A stretch of 64,000 nucleotides of DNA from assembly GCA_963724385.1 (NCBI GenBank), contig CAVRUJ010000001.1, positions 558,001 to 622,000 of the forward strand, given 5' to 3'. Under the pieces are notes generated by a model, which worked only from the letters and a program-made list of their open reading frames with translations, ran no database searches and was not told the origin of the DNA. The stretch is from DASXQK01 sp963724385 (lineage in GTDB: Bacteria > Pseudomonadota > Alphaproteobacteria > Dongiales > Dongiaceae). The translations under genes were made by a program, and so were the position numbers. Shown piece after piece: positions 33,879-44,305 of the stretch. Positions within the stretch are counted from its first letter, which is position 1. The number at the start of each line of letters is the position of its first letter.

Positions 33879-36800
33879 ATGAGTCCCTCGCGGCCCTTCA
33901 TCCTGCGCCCGGTGGCAACCACGCTTCTGATGGTCGCCGTCCTGCTGACGGGGCTGGTCGCCTACCAGTTCCTGCCGCTCTCGGCCCTGCCGGAAGTGGA
34001 CTATCCCACCATCCAGGTGCAGACCTTCTATCCTGGCGCCAGCCCCGACGTGATGACCTCCTCCATCACCGCGCCGCTCGAGGTCCAGTTCGGCCAGATG
34101 CCGAGCCTGGTCCAGATGTTCTCCCAGAGTTCGGCCGGCGCCTCGGTGATCACCCTCCAGTTCAGCCTGAACATCAGCCTCGACATCGCCGAACAGGAGG
34201 TGCAGGCCTCGATCAACGCCGCCGGCAACCTGCTGCCGGCGGACCTGCCGGCACCGCCGATCTACGCCAAGGTCAACCCAGCCGACGCACCGATCCTCAC
34301 TCTGGCGCTGACCTCGAAAGTCTTGCCGCTGCCGCAGATCGAGGACTTGGCCGACACGCGGCTCGCCCAGAAGATCTCCCAGCTTGCCGGCGTCGGCCTG
34401 GTCAGCATCAGCGGCGGCCAGCGCCCGGCCATGCGGGTTCAGGTCAATATCCGGGCGCTTTCCGCCTATGGGCTCAATATCGACGACCTGCGCACGACCA
34501 TCGCCAATGCCAACGTCAACACGCCGAAGGGCAATTTCGACGGCCCGTCGCGGGCCTATACGATCAACGCCAATGACCAGCTCCAGGATGCTGAAGCCTA
34601 TCGCAGCCTGATCATCGCCTATCGCAACGGCGCTCCGGTGCATCTTTCCGACGTCGCCTCGGTGGTGCAGGGGGCCGAGAACGACAAGCTCGCGGCCTGG
34701 ATGAACGTGACGCCGGCGGTCATCCTCAACATCCAGCGCCAGCCGGGCGCCAACGTGATTGCCGTGGTGGATCGCATCAAGGCGCTGCTCCCCGCGCTCC
34801 AGGCTTCGCTCCCGGCCGCCATCGACGTGGCCGTGCTGACCGACCGGACGACGACGATCCGCGCTTCGGTCGCCGATGTAGAACTGGAGCTGAGCCTGGC
34901 GGTGGCCCTCGTGGTGCTGGTGATCTTTCTCTTCTTGCGCAATCTGCCTGCGACCGTGATCCCCAGCCTCTCGGTGCCGCTCTCGCTCGTCGGAACCTTG
35001 GGCGTCATGTATCTCGCCGGCTTCAGCATCAACAATCTTTCGCTGATGGCGCTCACCATCGCGTCCGGCTTCGTCGTCGACGACGCCATCGTCATGATCG
35101 AGAACATCTCGCGCCACCTGGAAGATGGCGAAAAGCCGCTCGAGGCCGCTCTCAAAGGCGCGGAGCAGGTGGGCTTCACCATCGTGTCGCTGACCATCTC
35201 CCTGATCGCGGTGCTGATCCCGTTGCTGTTCATGGGCGATGTGGTCGGCCGCCTGTTTCGGGAGTTCGCGATCACGCTTTCGGTCACGATCCTGATCTCG
35301 GCCATGGTCTCCCTCACTCTCGTGCCGATGATGTGCGCGAGGATGCTGCGCGCGCGCGCGGACAGCCGCGAAACTGGCTTTGCCCGGCGCAACCGGGAAT
35401 TGTTCGAGCGGCTGGTGCACGGCTACGATCGCGCGCTTGTCTGGGTCCTCGACCACCAGCGCATGACCCTCACCATTGCGGTGGCGACACTGGCCGTCAC
35501 GGCATACCTCTACATGGTCGTCCCCAAGGGTTTCTTCCCAATCCAGGATACCGGCATCATCCAGGGGATATCCGAAGCGGCCCAATCGACGTCTTACGGC
35601 GCCATGGCCGAGCGTCAGCAGGCGCTGGCCGCCGCCATCCTCAAGGATCCCGATGTCGAGAACCTCAGCTCCTTCATCGGCGTCGACGGCAGCAACATCA
35701 CGCTTAACAGCGGGCGGCTGCTGATCAACCTGAAGCCCCATGACCAACGTGACGGCGTGGAGACCGTGATCCGCCGGCTCCAGTCCGAGGTGGCGGACAT
35801 CGCCGGCGTCACACTCTATCTTCAGCCGGTCCAGGACCTGACCATCGACACCCAGGTCAGCCGGACCCAGTACCAGTTCGTGCTCGAGGATGCGAACCCG
35901 GACGAGCTAGCCGCCTTTGCGCCGAGGCTCGTGCAGCAAATGAACGGCATGCCGCAGTTCGCCGACGTGGCCACCGACCTGCAGCAGAACGGGCTCACGG
36001 CTTATGTCGACATCGACCGGGATTCGGCCGGCCGGTTCGGCATCACACCCGCGACGATCGACAATGCCCTTTACGACTCCTTTGGCCAGCGCATCATCTC
36101 GACCATCTATACCCAGTCCAACCAATACCGCGTCATCCTCGAGGTCGATCCGGCGATGCAGGCCTCGCTCGCCTCCCTCGATTCGATCTACCTGCCTTCC
36201 TCGATCGCCGCCGCCGGACAAGTGCCGCTGTCGGCCATCGCCAAGGTTGCGGAACAAACCGCGCCGCTCCAGATCACCCATCTCGGCCAGTTTCCGGCGA
36301 CCACGGTTTCTTTCAATCTGGCGCCGGGCGTTTCGCTTGGCGAGGCGGTGACGGCGGTCCGCCAGGCGGAGCAGGCAGCGGCACTGCCGCGCAGCGTGAT
36401 CACCAGCTTCCAGGGCGCGGCGCTGGGCTTCGAGGCGGCGCTGCAGAACGAGCTGTTCTTGATCCTGGCGGCAATCGTCACGGTCTATATCGTGCTGGGC
36501 GTGCTCTACGAGAGCTTCGTCCACCCGGTGACCATCCTCTCCACTCTGCCCTCGGCCGGGGTCGGCGCGCTGATTGCCCTCATCATCGCCGGCAACGACC
36601 TCGATATCATCGCCATCATCGGCATCGTGCTGCTGATCGGGATCGTCAAGAAGAACGCGATCATGATGATCGACTTCGCCCTGGACGCCGAGCGCCGGGA
36701 AGGCAAGGCGCCGCGCGAAGCGATCCACCAGGCATGCCTCCTGCGCCTGCGCCCGATCTTGATGACGACCATGGCCGCCATGCTGAGCGCGCTGCCCCTC

Positions 36801-36977
36801 ATGCTCGGCACCGGAACCGGCTCGGAACTGCGCCAGCCGCTCGGCCTGGCGATCGTCGGCGGACTCATCGTCAGCCAGATGCTGACGCTGTTCACCACGC
36901 CGGTGATCTATCTCGCTTTCGACCGGCTGGCGCGAAGGCTGCAGCCGAGCGATTTGCCGCCCGAGGGGACGCCATGA
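33879..36977 (+). CDS. mdtB: Multidrug RND efflux pump subunit, MdtB-like
   Basis: 1032 aa RND pump. The start SRPFILRPVATTLLMVAVLLTG is typical of MdtB. The proton-relay Asp pair is in SGFVVDDAIVMIENISRHLE (about residues 400-418). KKNAIMMIDFALDAERREGK, the second-repeat counterpart, is near residue 930. MdtB forms heterotrimers with MdtC, whose gene overlaps its stop by ATGA (36974-36977). Expected substrates for the family include bile salts and novobiocin-like drugs, but specificity here is unknown. It begins 26 nt after mdtA. Confidence 0.93.
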   Translation: MSPSRPFILRPVATTLLMVAVLLTGLVAYQFLPLSALPEVDYPTIQVQTFYPGASPDVMTSSITAPLEVQFGQMPSLVQMFSQSSAGASVITLQFSLNISLDIAEQEVQASINAAGNLLPADLPAPPIYAKVNPADAPILTLALTSKVLPLPQIEDLADTRLAQKISQLAGVGLVSISGGQRPAMRVQVNIRALSAYGLNIDDLRTTIANANVNTPKGNFDGPSRAYTINANDQLQDAEAYRSLIIAYRNGAPVHLSDVASVVQGAENDKLAAWMNVTPAVILNIQRQPGANVIAVVDRIKALLPALQASLPAAIDVAVLTDRTTTIRASVADVELELSLAVALVVLVIFLFLRNLPATVIPSLSVPLSLVGTLGVMYLAGFSINNLSLMALTIASGFVVDDAIVMIENISRHLEDGEKPLEAALKGAEQVGFTIVSLTISLIAVLIPLLFMGDVVGRLFREFAITLSVTILISAMVSLTLVPMMCARMLRARADSRETGFARRNRELFERLVHGYDRALVWVLDHQRMTLTIAVATLAVTAYLYMVVPKGFFPIQDTGIIQGISEAAQSTSYGAMAERQQALAAAILKDPDVENLSSFIGVDGSNITLNSGRLLINLKPHDQRDGVETVIRRLQSEVADIAGVTLYLQPVQDLTIDTQVSRTQYQFVLEDANPDELAAFAPRLVQQMNGMPQFADVATDLQQNGLTAYVDIDRDSAGRFGITPATIDNALYDSFGQRIISTIYTQSNQYRVILEVDPAMQASLASLDSIYLPSSIAAAGQVPLSAIAKVAEQTAPLQITHLGQFPATTVSFNLAPGVSLGEAVTAVRQAEQAAALPRSVITSFQGAALGFEAALQNELFLILAAIVTVYIVLGVLYESFVHPVTILSTLPSAGVGALIALIIAGNDLDIIAIIGIVLLIGIVKKNAIMMIDFALDAERREGKAPREAIHQACLLRLRPILMTTMAAMLSALPLMLGTGTGSELRQPLGLAIVGGLIVSQMLTLFTTPVIYLAFDRLARRLQPSDLPPEGTP

Positions 36978-39900
36978 ACGTCTCGGCGCCCTTCATCAAC
37001 CGGCCGGTGGCAACAACCCTGCTCACCTTGGGCATCGCACTCGCCGGGGCCATCGGCTACGTCCATCTGCCGGTGGCGCCGCTCCCGCAAGTGGATTTTC
37101 CCACCATTTCGGTCCAGGCCCAGCTTCCGGGCGCCAGCCCCGAGGTCGTGGCAACCAGCGTCGCCACGCCGCTGGAGCGCCATCTGGGTCAGATCGCCGA
37201 CGTGAGCGAGATGACGTCCTCCAGCACCGTCGGGTCGGCGCGAATCACCCTGCAGTTCGGCCTCGACCGAGACATCGACGGCGCCGCGCGCGATGTCCAG
37301 GCGGCGATAAACGCCGCGCGCGCCGACCTGCCGGCCAGCCTGCGCAGCAACCCCACCTATCGCAAGGCGAACCCGGCCGACGCGCCGATCGTGATCCTGG
37401 CCCTGACCTCGGATACGCTGACGCCGGGCCAGGTCTACGACGCCGCGGCGACGGTGCTCGGCCAGAAGCTTGCCCAGGTCGAAGGCATCGGCCAGGTGGC
37501 GCTGGGTGGCGCTTCGCTCCCGGCGGTCAGGGTCGAGCTCAATCCGCGGGCCCTGTTCAAGTACGGCGTCGGCCTGGAAGACGTGCGCGCCGCGCTCGCC
37601 GCCGCCAATGCCCATAGCCCCAAAGGTGCGATCGAGGTCGGCGGCCAGCGCTATCAGCTCTACGCCAACGACCAGGCTCGCCTTGCCGACCAATACCGGT
37701 CTCTCATCGTCGCCTACCGCTCGGGCGCGGCGGTCCGGCTTTCCGACCTGGCCGAGGTCGACAATTCGGTCGAGAACCTGCGCAATGCCGGGCTCGCCAA
37801 CGGCAAGCCTTCGGTCCTGGTCATCCTCTACCGGCAGCCCGGTGCCAATATCATCGATGCGGTGGACCGGGTCTATGCGCTGTTGCCGGAGCTGAAGGCA
37901 TCGATCCCCAGCGATATCGATATTTCAGTCGCCAACGACAGGTCGACGAGCATCCGGGGCTCGCTCCGGGACGTCGAGCGCACGCTGATGGCCTCGACCG
38001 TCCTTGTCGTCCTGGTGGTATTCGCGTTCCTCGGCGATGCGCGCGCGGCCCTTGTTCCCAGCGTGGCAGTGCCGGTTTCCCTGATCGGCACTTTCGGGGT
38101 GATGTATCTGCTGGGCTACAGCCTGGACAATCTGTCGCTCATGGCGCTCACCATCGCCACCGGGTTCGTCGTTGACGACGCAATCGTGGTGCTGGAGAAC
38201 GTGGCCCGCCACGTGGAGGCCGGCATGCCGCGTTTCCGGGCAGCGGTCCAAGGCGCGGGCGAGGTCGGCTTCACGGTCCTCTCCATGAGCCTGTCCCTCG
38301 TTGCCGTCTTCATCCCGATCCTGCTCATGGGCGGCATCGTCGGGCGTCTCTTCCGCGAGTTCGCCGTAACGCTTTCCGTGGCGGTGCTCGTCTCCCTGAT
38401 CCTGTCGCTCACTACGACGCCGATGATGTGCGCAAGGCTCGTCGGCCGGCCGCACGGCAGGCCCCCGAGGCGCTTGGCGCGCGCGCGCGAAGGCCTGTTC
38501 AAGGGCCTGCTCGACGGCTATGCCCGCAGCCTCGCCGCGGCGCTCAACCATCCGCGCCTGGTGGTCCTGGCCCTTCTGGCGACCCTCGGCCTCAACGCTT
38601 TCCTCTACGTCGAGATCCCGAAAGGGTTCTTCCCCCAGGTAGATACGGGCCGGCTGGTGGGCGGAATCCAGGCGGACCAGAGCATCTCCTTCCAGGCCAT
38701 GCGGCAGAAGTTCGTCCGCTTCATGACCATCCTCAGGGCCGATCCGGCGATCGACAGCGTGGTGGGTTTCACCGGCGGCGGGCAGACGAATTCCGGATTT
38801 GTCTTCATTGCCCTCAAGCCCGTGGCCGAGCGCAAGCTCTCGGCCGACGCGGTGATCGCCAGGCTGCGCAAGGCGCTTGCCGTGGTGCCGGGGGCGAGCC
38901 TCTTCCTGCAATCGGTCCAGGACATCCGCGTCGGCGGCCGGCAAAGCAATGCTCAATACCAATACACGCTCCAGGACGACGACCTGCAGGAACTCTATGA
39001 CTGGACGCCGAAGGTCACCGCGGCGCTAGAGCATCTGCCGGAGATCTCCGACGTGAATTCCGACCTGCAGCAGGGCGGGCTCGAGACCGATCTCGCCATC
39101 GACCGTGCCACCGCGGCGCGCCTCGGCGTGAGCGTGAGCCAGATCGACAACAACCTCTACGACGCGTTCGGCCAGCGCCAGGTTTCGACGATATACAACG
39201 CATTGAATCAGTATCACGTGATCATGGAGGTGGCGCCGCAGTTCTGGCAAAGCCCCGAGGTGCTGCGGGAGATGTATGTCAGTACCAGCGGCGGGGCGGT
39301 CGGCGGCGTTCAGGGATCCAACGCCGTCGCCGGCACGATCGGCAGCCCGACGGCATCGGCGGCGGGCGATGAGGCGCGCAACCTCAGCAGCAACGGGCTG
39401 ACGGCAACCAAGGGCAGCGGCGCTTCGACCGGAAGCGCGGTCAGCACCAAGGTCGAGCACATGGTGCCGCTCGCCGCGCTCGCCACATATGGCCCCGGGC
39501 AGGCGCCATTGGCCGTCAACCATCAGGGCCTGTTCCCGGCCAGCACGATTTCCTTCAATCTTACCGTCGGCAAATCGCTCAGCGATGCCGTCGCTGCCGT
39601 CGGCAAAGCGGAAACCGGCATCGGCATGCCTGGATCCATCCACGGCACGTTCCAGGGCACGGCGCGGGTGTTCCAGGATTCGGTCGCGAGCGAACCGATG
39701 CTGATCCTGGCGGCCCTGGTCGCCGTCTATATCGTGCTGGGCGTGCTTTACGAGAGCTATGTGCATCCGCTTACCATCCTCTCCACCTTGCCTTCGGCCG
39801 GGGTGGGCGCGGTGCTGGCGCTGATGGCGGTCAATGTCGAATTCAGCATCATCGCCCTCATCGGCGTCATCCTGCTGATCGGCATCGTCAAGAAGAACGC

Positions 39901-40231
39901 CATTATGATGATCGACTTCGCTCTCGACGCTGAGCGCAGCCGCGACCTTTCGCCGCGCGATGCGATCTACGAGGCCTGCCTGCTTCGCTTTCGCCCGATC
40001 ATGATGACCACCATGGCAGCACTTCTCGGCGCCTTGCCGCTGGCGCTCGGCCTCGGCGAGGGCGGGGAGTTGCGCCAGCCGCTTGGCATCGCCATCGTCG
40101 GCGGCTTGATCGTCAGCCAGCTGCTGACGCTCTACACGACGCCCGTCGTCTACCTTTATCTCGATCGGTTCCGGCTCTGGATCCGTCGGCCTCTCGGGCC
40201 GCTCGGCGGCCAGCAATTGGCGGGTCATTGA
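36974..40231 (+). CDS. mdtC: Multidrug RND efflux pump subunit, MdtC-like, with a Gly/Ser-rich insertion
   Basis: 1085 aa from the ATG at 36974, overlapping the mdtB stop. MdtC landmarks: INRPVATTLLTLGIALAGAI at the start, TGFVVDDAIVVLENVARHVE for the proton relay, and KKNAIMMIDFALDAERSRD in the second half. It is about 60 residues longer than Escherichia coli MdtC, and the excess lies in one low-complexity block (about residues 770-830) rich in Gly, Ser, Thr and Ala, in the second periplasmic domain near the docking/funnel region. The reading frame is intact through it. Its stop overlaps the outer-membrane gene start (TGATG). Confidence 0.93.
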   Translation: MNVSAPFINRPVATTLLTLGIALAGAIGYVHLPVAPLPQVDFPTISVQAQLPGASPEVVATSVATPLERHLGQIADVSEMTSSSTVGSARITLQFGLDRDIDGAARDVQAAINAARADLPASLRSNPTYRKANPADAPIVILALTSDTLTPGQVYDAAATVLGQKLAQVEGIGQVALGGASLPAVRVELNPRALFKYGVGLEDVRAALAAANAHSPKGAIEVGGQRYQLYANDQARLADQYRSLIVAYRSGAAVRLSDLAEVDNSVENLRNAGLANGKPSVLVILYRQPGANIIDAVDRVYALLPELKASIPSDIDISVANDRSTSIRGSLRDVERTLMASTVLVVLVVFAFLGDARAALVPSVAVPVSLIGTFGVMYLLGYSLDNLSLMALTIATGFVVDDAIVVLENVARHVEAGMPRFRAAVQGAGEVGFTVLSMSLSLVAVFIPILLMGGIVGRLFREFAVTLSVAVLVSLILSLTTTPMMCARLVGRPHGRPPRRLARAREGLFKGLLDGYARSLAAALNHPRLVVLALLATLGLNAFLYVEIPKGFFPQVDTGRLVGGIQADQSISFQAMRQKFVRFMTILRADPAIDSVVGFTGGGQTNSGFVFIALKPVAERKLSADAVIARLRKALAVVPGASLFLQSVQDIRVGGRQSNAQYQYTLQDDDLQELYDWTPKVTAALEHLPEISDVNSDLQQGGLETDLAIDRATAARLGVSVSQIDNNLYDAFGQRQVSTIYNALNQYHVIMEVAPQFWQSPEVLREMYVSTSGGAVGGVQGSNAVAGTIGSPTASAAGDEARNLSSNGLTATKGSGASTGSAVSTKVEHMVPLAALATYGPGQAPLAVNHQGLFPASTISFNLTVGKSLSDAVAAVGKAETGIGMPGSIHGTFQGTARVFQDSVASEPMLILAALVAVYIVLGVLYESYVHPLTILSTLPSAGVGAVLALMAVNVEFSIIALIGVILLIGIVKKNAIMMIDFALDAERSRDLSPRDAIYEACLLRFRPIMMTTMAALLGALPLALGLGEGGELRQPLGIAIVGGLIVSQLLTLYTTPVVYLYLDRFRLWIRRPLGPLGGQQLAGH

Positions 40232-41673
40232 TGGCGCGCGCGCTCGCACGTCTTCCGGTTCTGGCCGTGGCCTTGTGGGCCTTGGCCGCCTGCGAGGTCG
40301 GCCCTGACTATCGCAAGCCCGATGCCCCGGCTCCCGCCGCCTACAAGGAATCGCAAGGCTGGAAGCCGGCGGAGCCCGGGGAAGCGGCCAGCGGCACGGC
40401 CTGGTGGTCGGTCTATGGCGACCCGGTCCTCGACCAGCTGGAGAGCCAGGTCCAAGTCTCCAATCAGACCCTGAAGGCCGACGAGGCCGCCGTTCGCGTC
40501 GCCCGCGCCCTGGTCGTCGAGGCCCGCGCCGGCCTGTTCCCCACCATCGATCTCGGCGCTTCGGCCCAGCGCTCGCGCCAGAGCAGTGGGAACCGGTCGA
40601 CCACGGCGAACCAATTCAGTGTCTCGGCCACGGCAAGCTGGGACCTGGACGTGTGGGGCCGCATCCAGCGCTCTGTCGAGGCCAGCGCCGCGACTGCGCA
40701 AGCAAGCGCGGCCGATCTTGCCGCCGCCCAGCTGTCGATCCAGGGCGAGCTCGCCGCCGACTATTTCGCCCTCAGGGTCCAGGACGAAACCGAGCGCCTG
40801 CTCCAAGCGACGGTGGCCCTGTTCCAGCATTCCCTGGAAATCGCGAACAACAAATACGAGGCGGGAACCGCGGCCATGACCGACGTGGCCTCGGCCGAGG
40901 CCCAACTCGAATCGACTGAGGCCCTAGCGATCAATGTCGGCGTCCAGCGCCAGCAATTGGAGCACGCCATCGCCGTGCTGATCGGCAAGGCGCCCGGCGA
41001 ATTCGCCGTCGCGCCGCTGCCGCTGGCGCTGAAGGCCCCGGCGATACCCGCGGGCCTGCCCTCCGCCCTGCTCGAACGCCGGCCCGATATCGCCGCGGCC
41101 GAGCGCCGGATGGCCGCGGCCAATGCCGAGATCGGCGTGGCGGTGGCCGCCTTCTATCCCGACATCTCCCTTTCGGCCACGGCCAGCTTGGCGGCAACGG
41201 TCCTTTCCAGCTTGTTCAACGCCTCCAATCTGGTATGGGCCGTCGGCCCGGCCCTCTCCGAAACCCTGTTCGAGGGCGGGTTGCGCAGCGCTGAGCTCGA
41301 AGCGGCGCACGGCACTTACGACCAGGAGGTCGCTCTCTATCGCCAGACCGTGCTGACCGCCTTCCAGCAGGTCGAGGACCAGCTGGCTGCCTTGCGCATC
41401 CTGGAGCAGGAAGCCGGTGTCCAGGCGGCCGCGGTCAGGGCGTCGGAAGAGGCGGCGCGCCTGACCCTAAACCAGTATGAAGCCGGGACCGTCGACTACA
41501 CCGCCGTCATCACCGCCCAGGCCAACTCCCTCAGCAGCGAGGAGACCGGCCTCGGCATCCTGAACCAGCGCGCGGCTGCCAGCGTCGGCCTGATCCAGGC
41601 GCTGGGCGGCGGCTGGGATGTCTCCCAGCTCCCGGCCGAGCAAACGGGGGTCATGGAGCCGATCCTTCCTTGA
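40231..41673 (+). CDS. RND outer-membrane factor lipoprotein (NodT family)
   Basis: 480 aa from the ATG at 40231, which shares its A with the mdtC stop (TGATG). A lipoprotein signal peptide ends in LWALAAC (Cys about 21), so the mature protein is lipid-anchored in the outer membrane. The body has two OEP repeats with the NodT pattern CEVGPDYRKPDAPAPAAY and AAWWSVYGDP-like WWSVYGDPVL. Coiled-coil helices such as YEAGTAAMTDVASAEAQLEST and YEAGTVDYTAVITAQ are also seen. It completes the efflux channel with MdtABC. Its last 23 nt overlap the converging MFS gene. Confidence 0.92.
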   Translation: MARALARLPVLAVALWALAACEVGPDYRKPDAPAPAAYKESQGWKPAEPGEAASGTAWWSVYGDPVLDQLESQVQVSNQTLKADEAAVRVARALVVEARAGLFPTIDLGASAQRSRQSSGNRSTTANQFSVSATASWDLDVWGRIQRSVEASAATAQASAADLAAAQLSIQGELAADYFALRVQDETERLLQATVALFQHSLEIANNKYEAGTAAMTDVASAEAQLESTEALAINVGVQRQQLEHAIAVLIGKAPGEFAVAPLPLALKAPAIPAGLPSALLERRPDIAAAERRMAAANAEIGVAVAAFYPDISLSATASLAATVLSSLFNASNLVWAVGPALSETLFEGGLRSAELEAAHGTYDQEVALYRQTVLTAFQQVEDQLAALRILEQEAGVQAAAVRASEEAARLTLNQYEAGTVDYTAVITAQANSLSSEETGLGILNQRAAASVGLIQALGGGWDVSQLPAEQTGVMEPILP

Positions 41674-42907
41674 AGGGATCCGCAAGCCGTGCCTTCGGAC
41701 GGTAGAAGGCAAGACTCGCGACCAGGCCGGCCGTCGCGGCATAAAGCCCGGCATTGACGCTGGCGAGATGGGCGACATTGCCCCAGATCCAGCTTCCGAA
41801 GGCCAGACCGCCGAAGAGCGCGAGGTAGTAGACGCCGATCGCCCGGCCCTTGAATTGCTCGGCCGCCGCCAGCTGCACCACGACGTTGAAGGTGGACATG
41901 GCGACCATCCAGCCGAAGCCGCCGAGCAACAGCACGGGCAGCAAGGCCAGTTGCGAAGGCAGGACGGCGAGCGCCAGGGTGGAGAGAGCAAAACACAAGG
42001 TCGAACCGGCAAACAGCCGCTTCAAGCCGAACCTTAGGCGTATCCAGATGATCACGCTGGCGCCTGCCAGAGCGCCGACGCCGAGCGCCCCCAGCATCAG
42101 GCCGTAGGCCGAGGGTCCGCCGCCCTGGAGCCGCTTGGCGACCAGGGGCAGGAGCGACCAGAGGGCACTGGAGAACCCGGTGAATACAAAGCAATGAAGC
42201 ATGGCGCCTCGGATCGCAGGCGCGCCGCCGGCATGGGCGAAGCCGGCAATGAACTCTTCCACAATGCTGCCCATGGGCTTGGGCTTGGAGAGCCCGGCCT
42301 TGCTGCGCCAGTGGAACAGGACGCCGATAATGTAAACGTTGCAGAGCGCATTGGCGGCGAAGGCGGCCGGCACGCCGAAGACAGCGATGATGAGCCCGCC
42401 GAGTCCGGGCCCGGCAGCGCGCGCGATGTTCCAACCGACGCTGCTGAGGACCAGCGCGCTCGGGATCTGCTCGCGGGGAAGCAACTCGCCAAGGGTCGCC
42501 TGATAGGCCGGGTAGCGCAGCGCCGAGCCGCTGTCGAGGGCGAAGGTCAGGCCCAATAGCAGCCAGGGTGTCATCAGCCCGAAGCCGTCCAGCAGCGAGA
42601 GCAAGAGGGCGACGGTCAAAACGATGGTCTGGGCGGCCATGAACACCAGCCGCTGGTCGAACCGGTCGGCAAGCACGCCCCCCAGCAGGCTGAATATCAA
42701 TGGGGGCAGGGAGGTCGCCGCCTGGACCCAGGCGACGAAATCGACCGTGGGCGCGATGGAGGTCATGAGCCAGGCCGCGGCCACCGACTGGATCCAAACG
42801 CCGACGTTGGAGAGCAACGTTGCAGCCCAAAGACGCCGGTAAATGGGGTTGGCGAGCGGACTGAACAGCGAGGCGGATCGAAGATAGCGCTGCGGCGGCG
42901 CCGACAT
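41651..42907 (-). CDS. MFS exporter (EntS/MFS_3 type)
   Basis: 418 aa with about twelve membrane spans. The first span begins NPIYRRLWAATLLSNVGVWI, followed by the MFS loop GGVLADRFDQR (about 76-86). The central loop (about 190-215) carries KAGLSKPKPMGSIVEEFIAGF. This pattern is that of the EntS-like transmembrane-secretion effector group, usually exporters of siderophores or small metabolites. The substrate is unknown. Transcribed towards the Mdt operon, with a 23-nt overlap of the 3' ends. Confidence 0.85.
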   Translation of the reverse strand: MSAPPQRYLRSASLFSPLANPIYRRLWAATLLSNVGVWIQSVAAAWLMTSIAPTVDFVAWVQAATSLPPLIFSLLGGVLADRFDQRLVFMAAQTIVLTVALLLSLLDGFGLMTPWLLLGLTFALDSGSALRYPAYQATLGELLPREQIPSALVLSSVGWNIARAAGPGLGGLIIAVFGVPAAFAANALCNVYIIGVLFHWRSKAGLSKPKPMGSIVEEFIAGFAHAGGAPAIRGAMLHCFVFTGFSSALWSLLPLVAKRLQGGGPSAYGLMLGALGVGALAGASVIIWIRLRFGLKRLFAGSTLCFALSTLALAVLPSQLALLPVLLLGGFGWMVAMSTFNVVVQLAAAEQFKGRAIGVYYLALFGGLAFGSWIWGNVAHLASVNAGLYAATAGLVASLAFYRPKARLADPFKEGSAP

Positions 42908-43102
42908 GGCGGAACTGGCTGCAAGTCACGAGGTGACAACAGCATAGCGGTTGCTGGCGGTTTCGGTAGCCGGCCTCGCGCCTCGTATTGACATGGCCGC
43001 CACGTGCGGGACGCATTGCCGGGCAGCCGCAACGCCGGTTACGTTGCCCGACCCGGAAACGGGGTAGCCTCACTGGCCCGGCCATTGACGAAGGGGGAAC
43101 TC

Positions 43103-44305
43103 ATGGACGCAAGCGAGATCATGGCCGGCTTTCCTTCGCCGCCATCCGGGCAAGTCACGCTTGCCAATTGGCGCCTGCCGCCTTTCAACCGCTGGGCATT
43201 TCGCAACGTGCGCCAGATTCTGCCCACGGCGGCGATCCCTCATGGCGAGGCATCTGGGGAAGCCTTCCGGCGCTCCGGCCGAGCCATTGAGACGATCGCC
43301 TTTGAGGGCCCCGACGGCCGCGAATGGACCATCGGGCAGATGCTCACCGCGACCTTCACCGATGGGTTCCTGGCACTCCGCCGGGGCTGCATCCTCGCCG
43401 AACGCTACGACAATGGGCTCGTGCCTGAAACGCCCCACATCGTCTTCTCGGTCAGCAAGTCGCTGAGCGCTCTCCTGGCCGGCATTCTGGCCGGCCAGGG
43501 ACGGCTCGATCCCGAGGCGCCGGTGCTTCGCTACATTCCCGAAGTCGCGGGTTCGGCCTATGGCGATTGCACCGTGCGCCATGTGCTGGACATGACCGTC
43601 TCCACCGACTTCGTCGAGGACTACCTCGACACCACCGGCGACTTCGCCCGTTATCGGATGGCCACCGGCTGGAATCCGGTGGCCGATCCCAGCAACGTGG
43701 GCGACCTGCGCGGTTTCCTTCCCAGCATCCATCGCGGCGCCGGTCCCCATGGCGCGGCCTTCCACTACGTGTCTCCCAACTCCGATCTTCTCGGCTGGAT
43801 TCTGGAGCGCGCCGCCGGCCGGCCTTTCGCGGAGCTGATGAGCGATCTGGTCTGGCGCCCGCTGGGCGCGGAATTCGATGCCTACATCACGGTCGATCGC
43901 CTGGGCGCCCCGCGCAGCGCCGGCGGCATCTGCGTCACCTTGCGCGACTTGGCGCGCTTCGGCGAAATGATGCGCTTGCGCGGCATGGCCGGCGGCCGGC
44001 AGATCGCGCCCGCATGGTGGATCGAGGATATCAGGGAGAACGGCGACCCGGAGGCCTGGCGCCGGGGCGACTTGGCCTCCCAGCTGCCGATCGACCGGTA
44101 CCGCAGCAAATGGTACAGCCTCGGCGACGGGCGCGGCACATTCTGCGCCATCGGCATCCATGGCCAGTGGCTCTATATCGACCCCACGGCCGAAACGGTG
44201 CTGGCCAAGCTCTCTTCCCAGCCGGTGGCGGCCGATGAAGCGGCAGACCGCCTGACCATGGCGGGACTCACGGCCCTCGCCCGGGCGGTAGCCGAACGCC
44301 CCTAA
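43103..44305 (+). CDS. Beta-lactamase-fold serine hydrolase (NylB-like)
   Basis: 400 aa from the ATG at 43103, with AAGGGGGAA just upstream. Class C beta-lactamase fold: SxxK at Ser116-Lys119 (FSVSKSLSALLAG) and a Tyr motif at Tyr222 (HYVSPNSDLLGW). Spacing and the phrases GCILAERYDNGL and TVRHVLDMTVSTDF resemble 6-aminohexanoate-dimer hydrolase and EstB-type esterases rather than drug-resistance beta-lactamases. No signal peptide is visible, so it is probably cytoplasmic. The likely substrates are short amides or esters. Its TAA stop is the outer edge of a palindromic repeat. Confidence 0.87.
   Translation: MDASEIMAGFPSPPSGQVTLANWRLPPFNRWAFRNVRQILPTAAIPHGEASGEAFRRSGRAIETIAFEGPDGREWTIGQMLTATFTDGFLALRRGCILAERYDNGLVPETPHIVFSVSKSLSALLAGILAGQGRLDPEAPVLRYIPEVAGSAYGDCTVRHVLDMTVSTDFVEDYLDTTGDFARYRMATGWNPVADPSNVGDLRGFLPSIHRGAGPHGAAFHYVSPNSDLLGWILERAAGRPFAELMSDLVWRPLGAEFDAYITVDRLGAPRSAGGICVTLRDLARFGEMMRLRGMAGGRQIAPAWWIEDIRENGDPEAWRRGDLASQLPIDRYRSKWYSLGDGRGTFCAIGIHGQWLYIDPTAETVLAKLSSQPVAADEAADRLTMAGLTALARAVAERP

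Noticed and set aside
43103..44305. Drug-resistance class C beta-lactamase
   Set aside because: No signal peptide, and the motifs resemble NylB/EstB-type amide or ester hydrolases.
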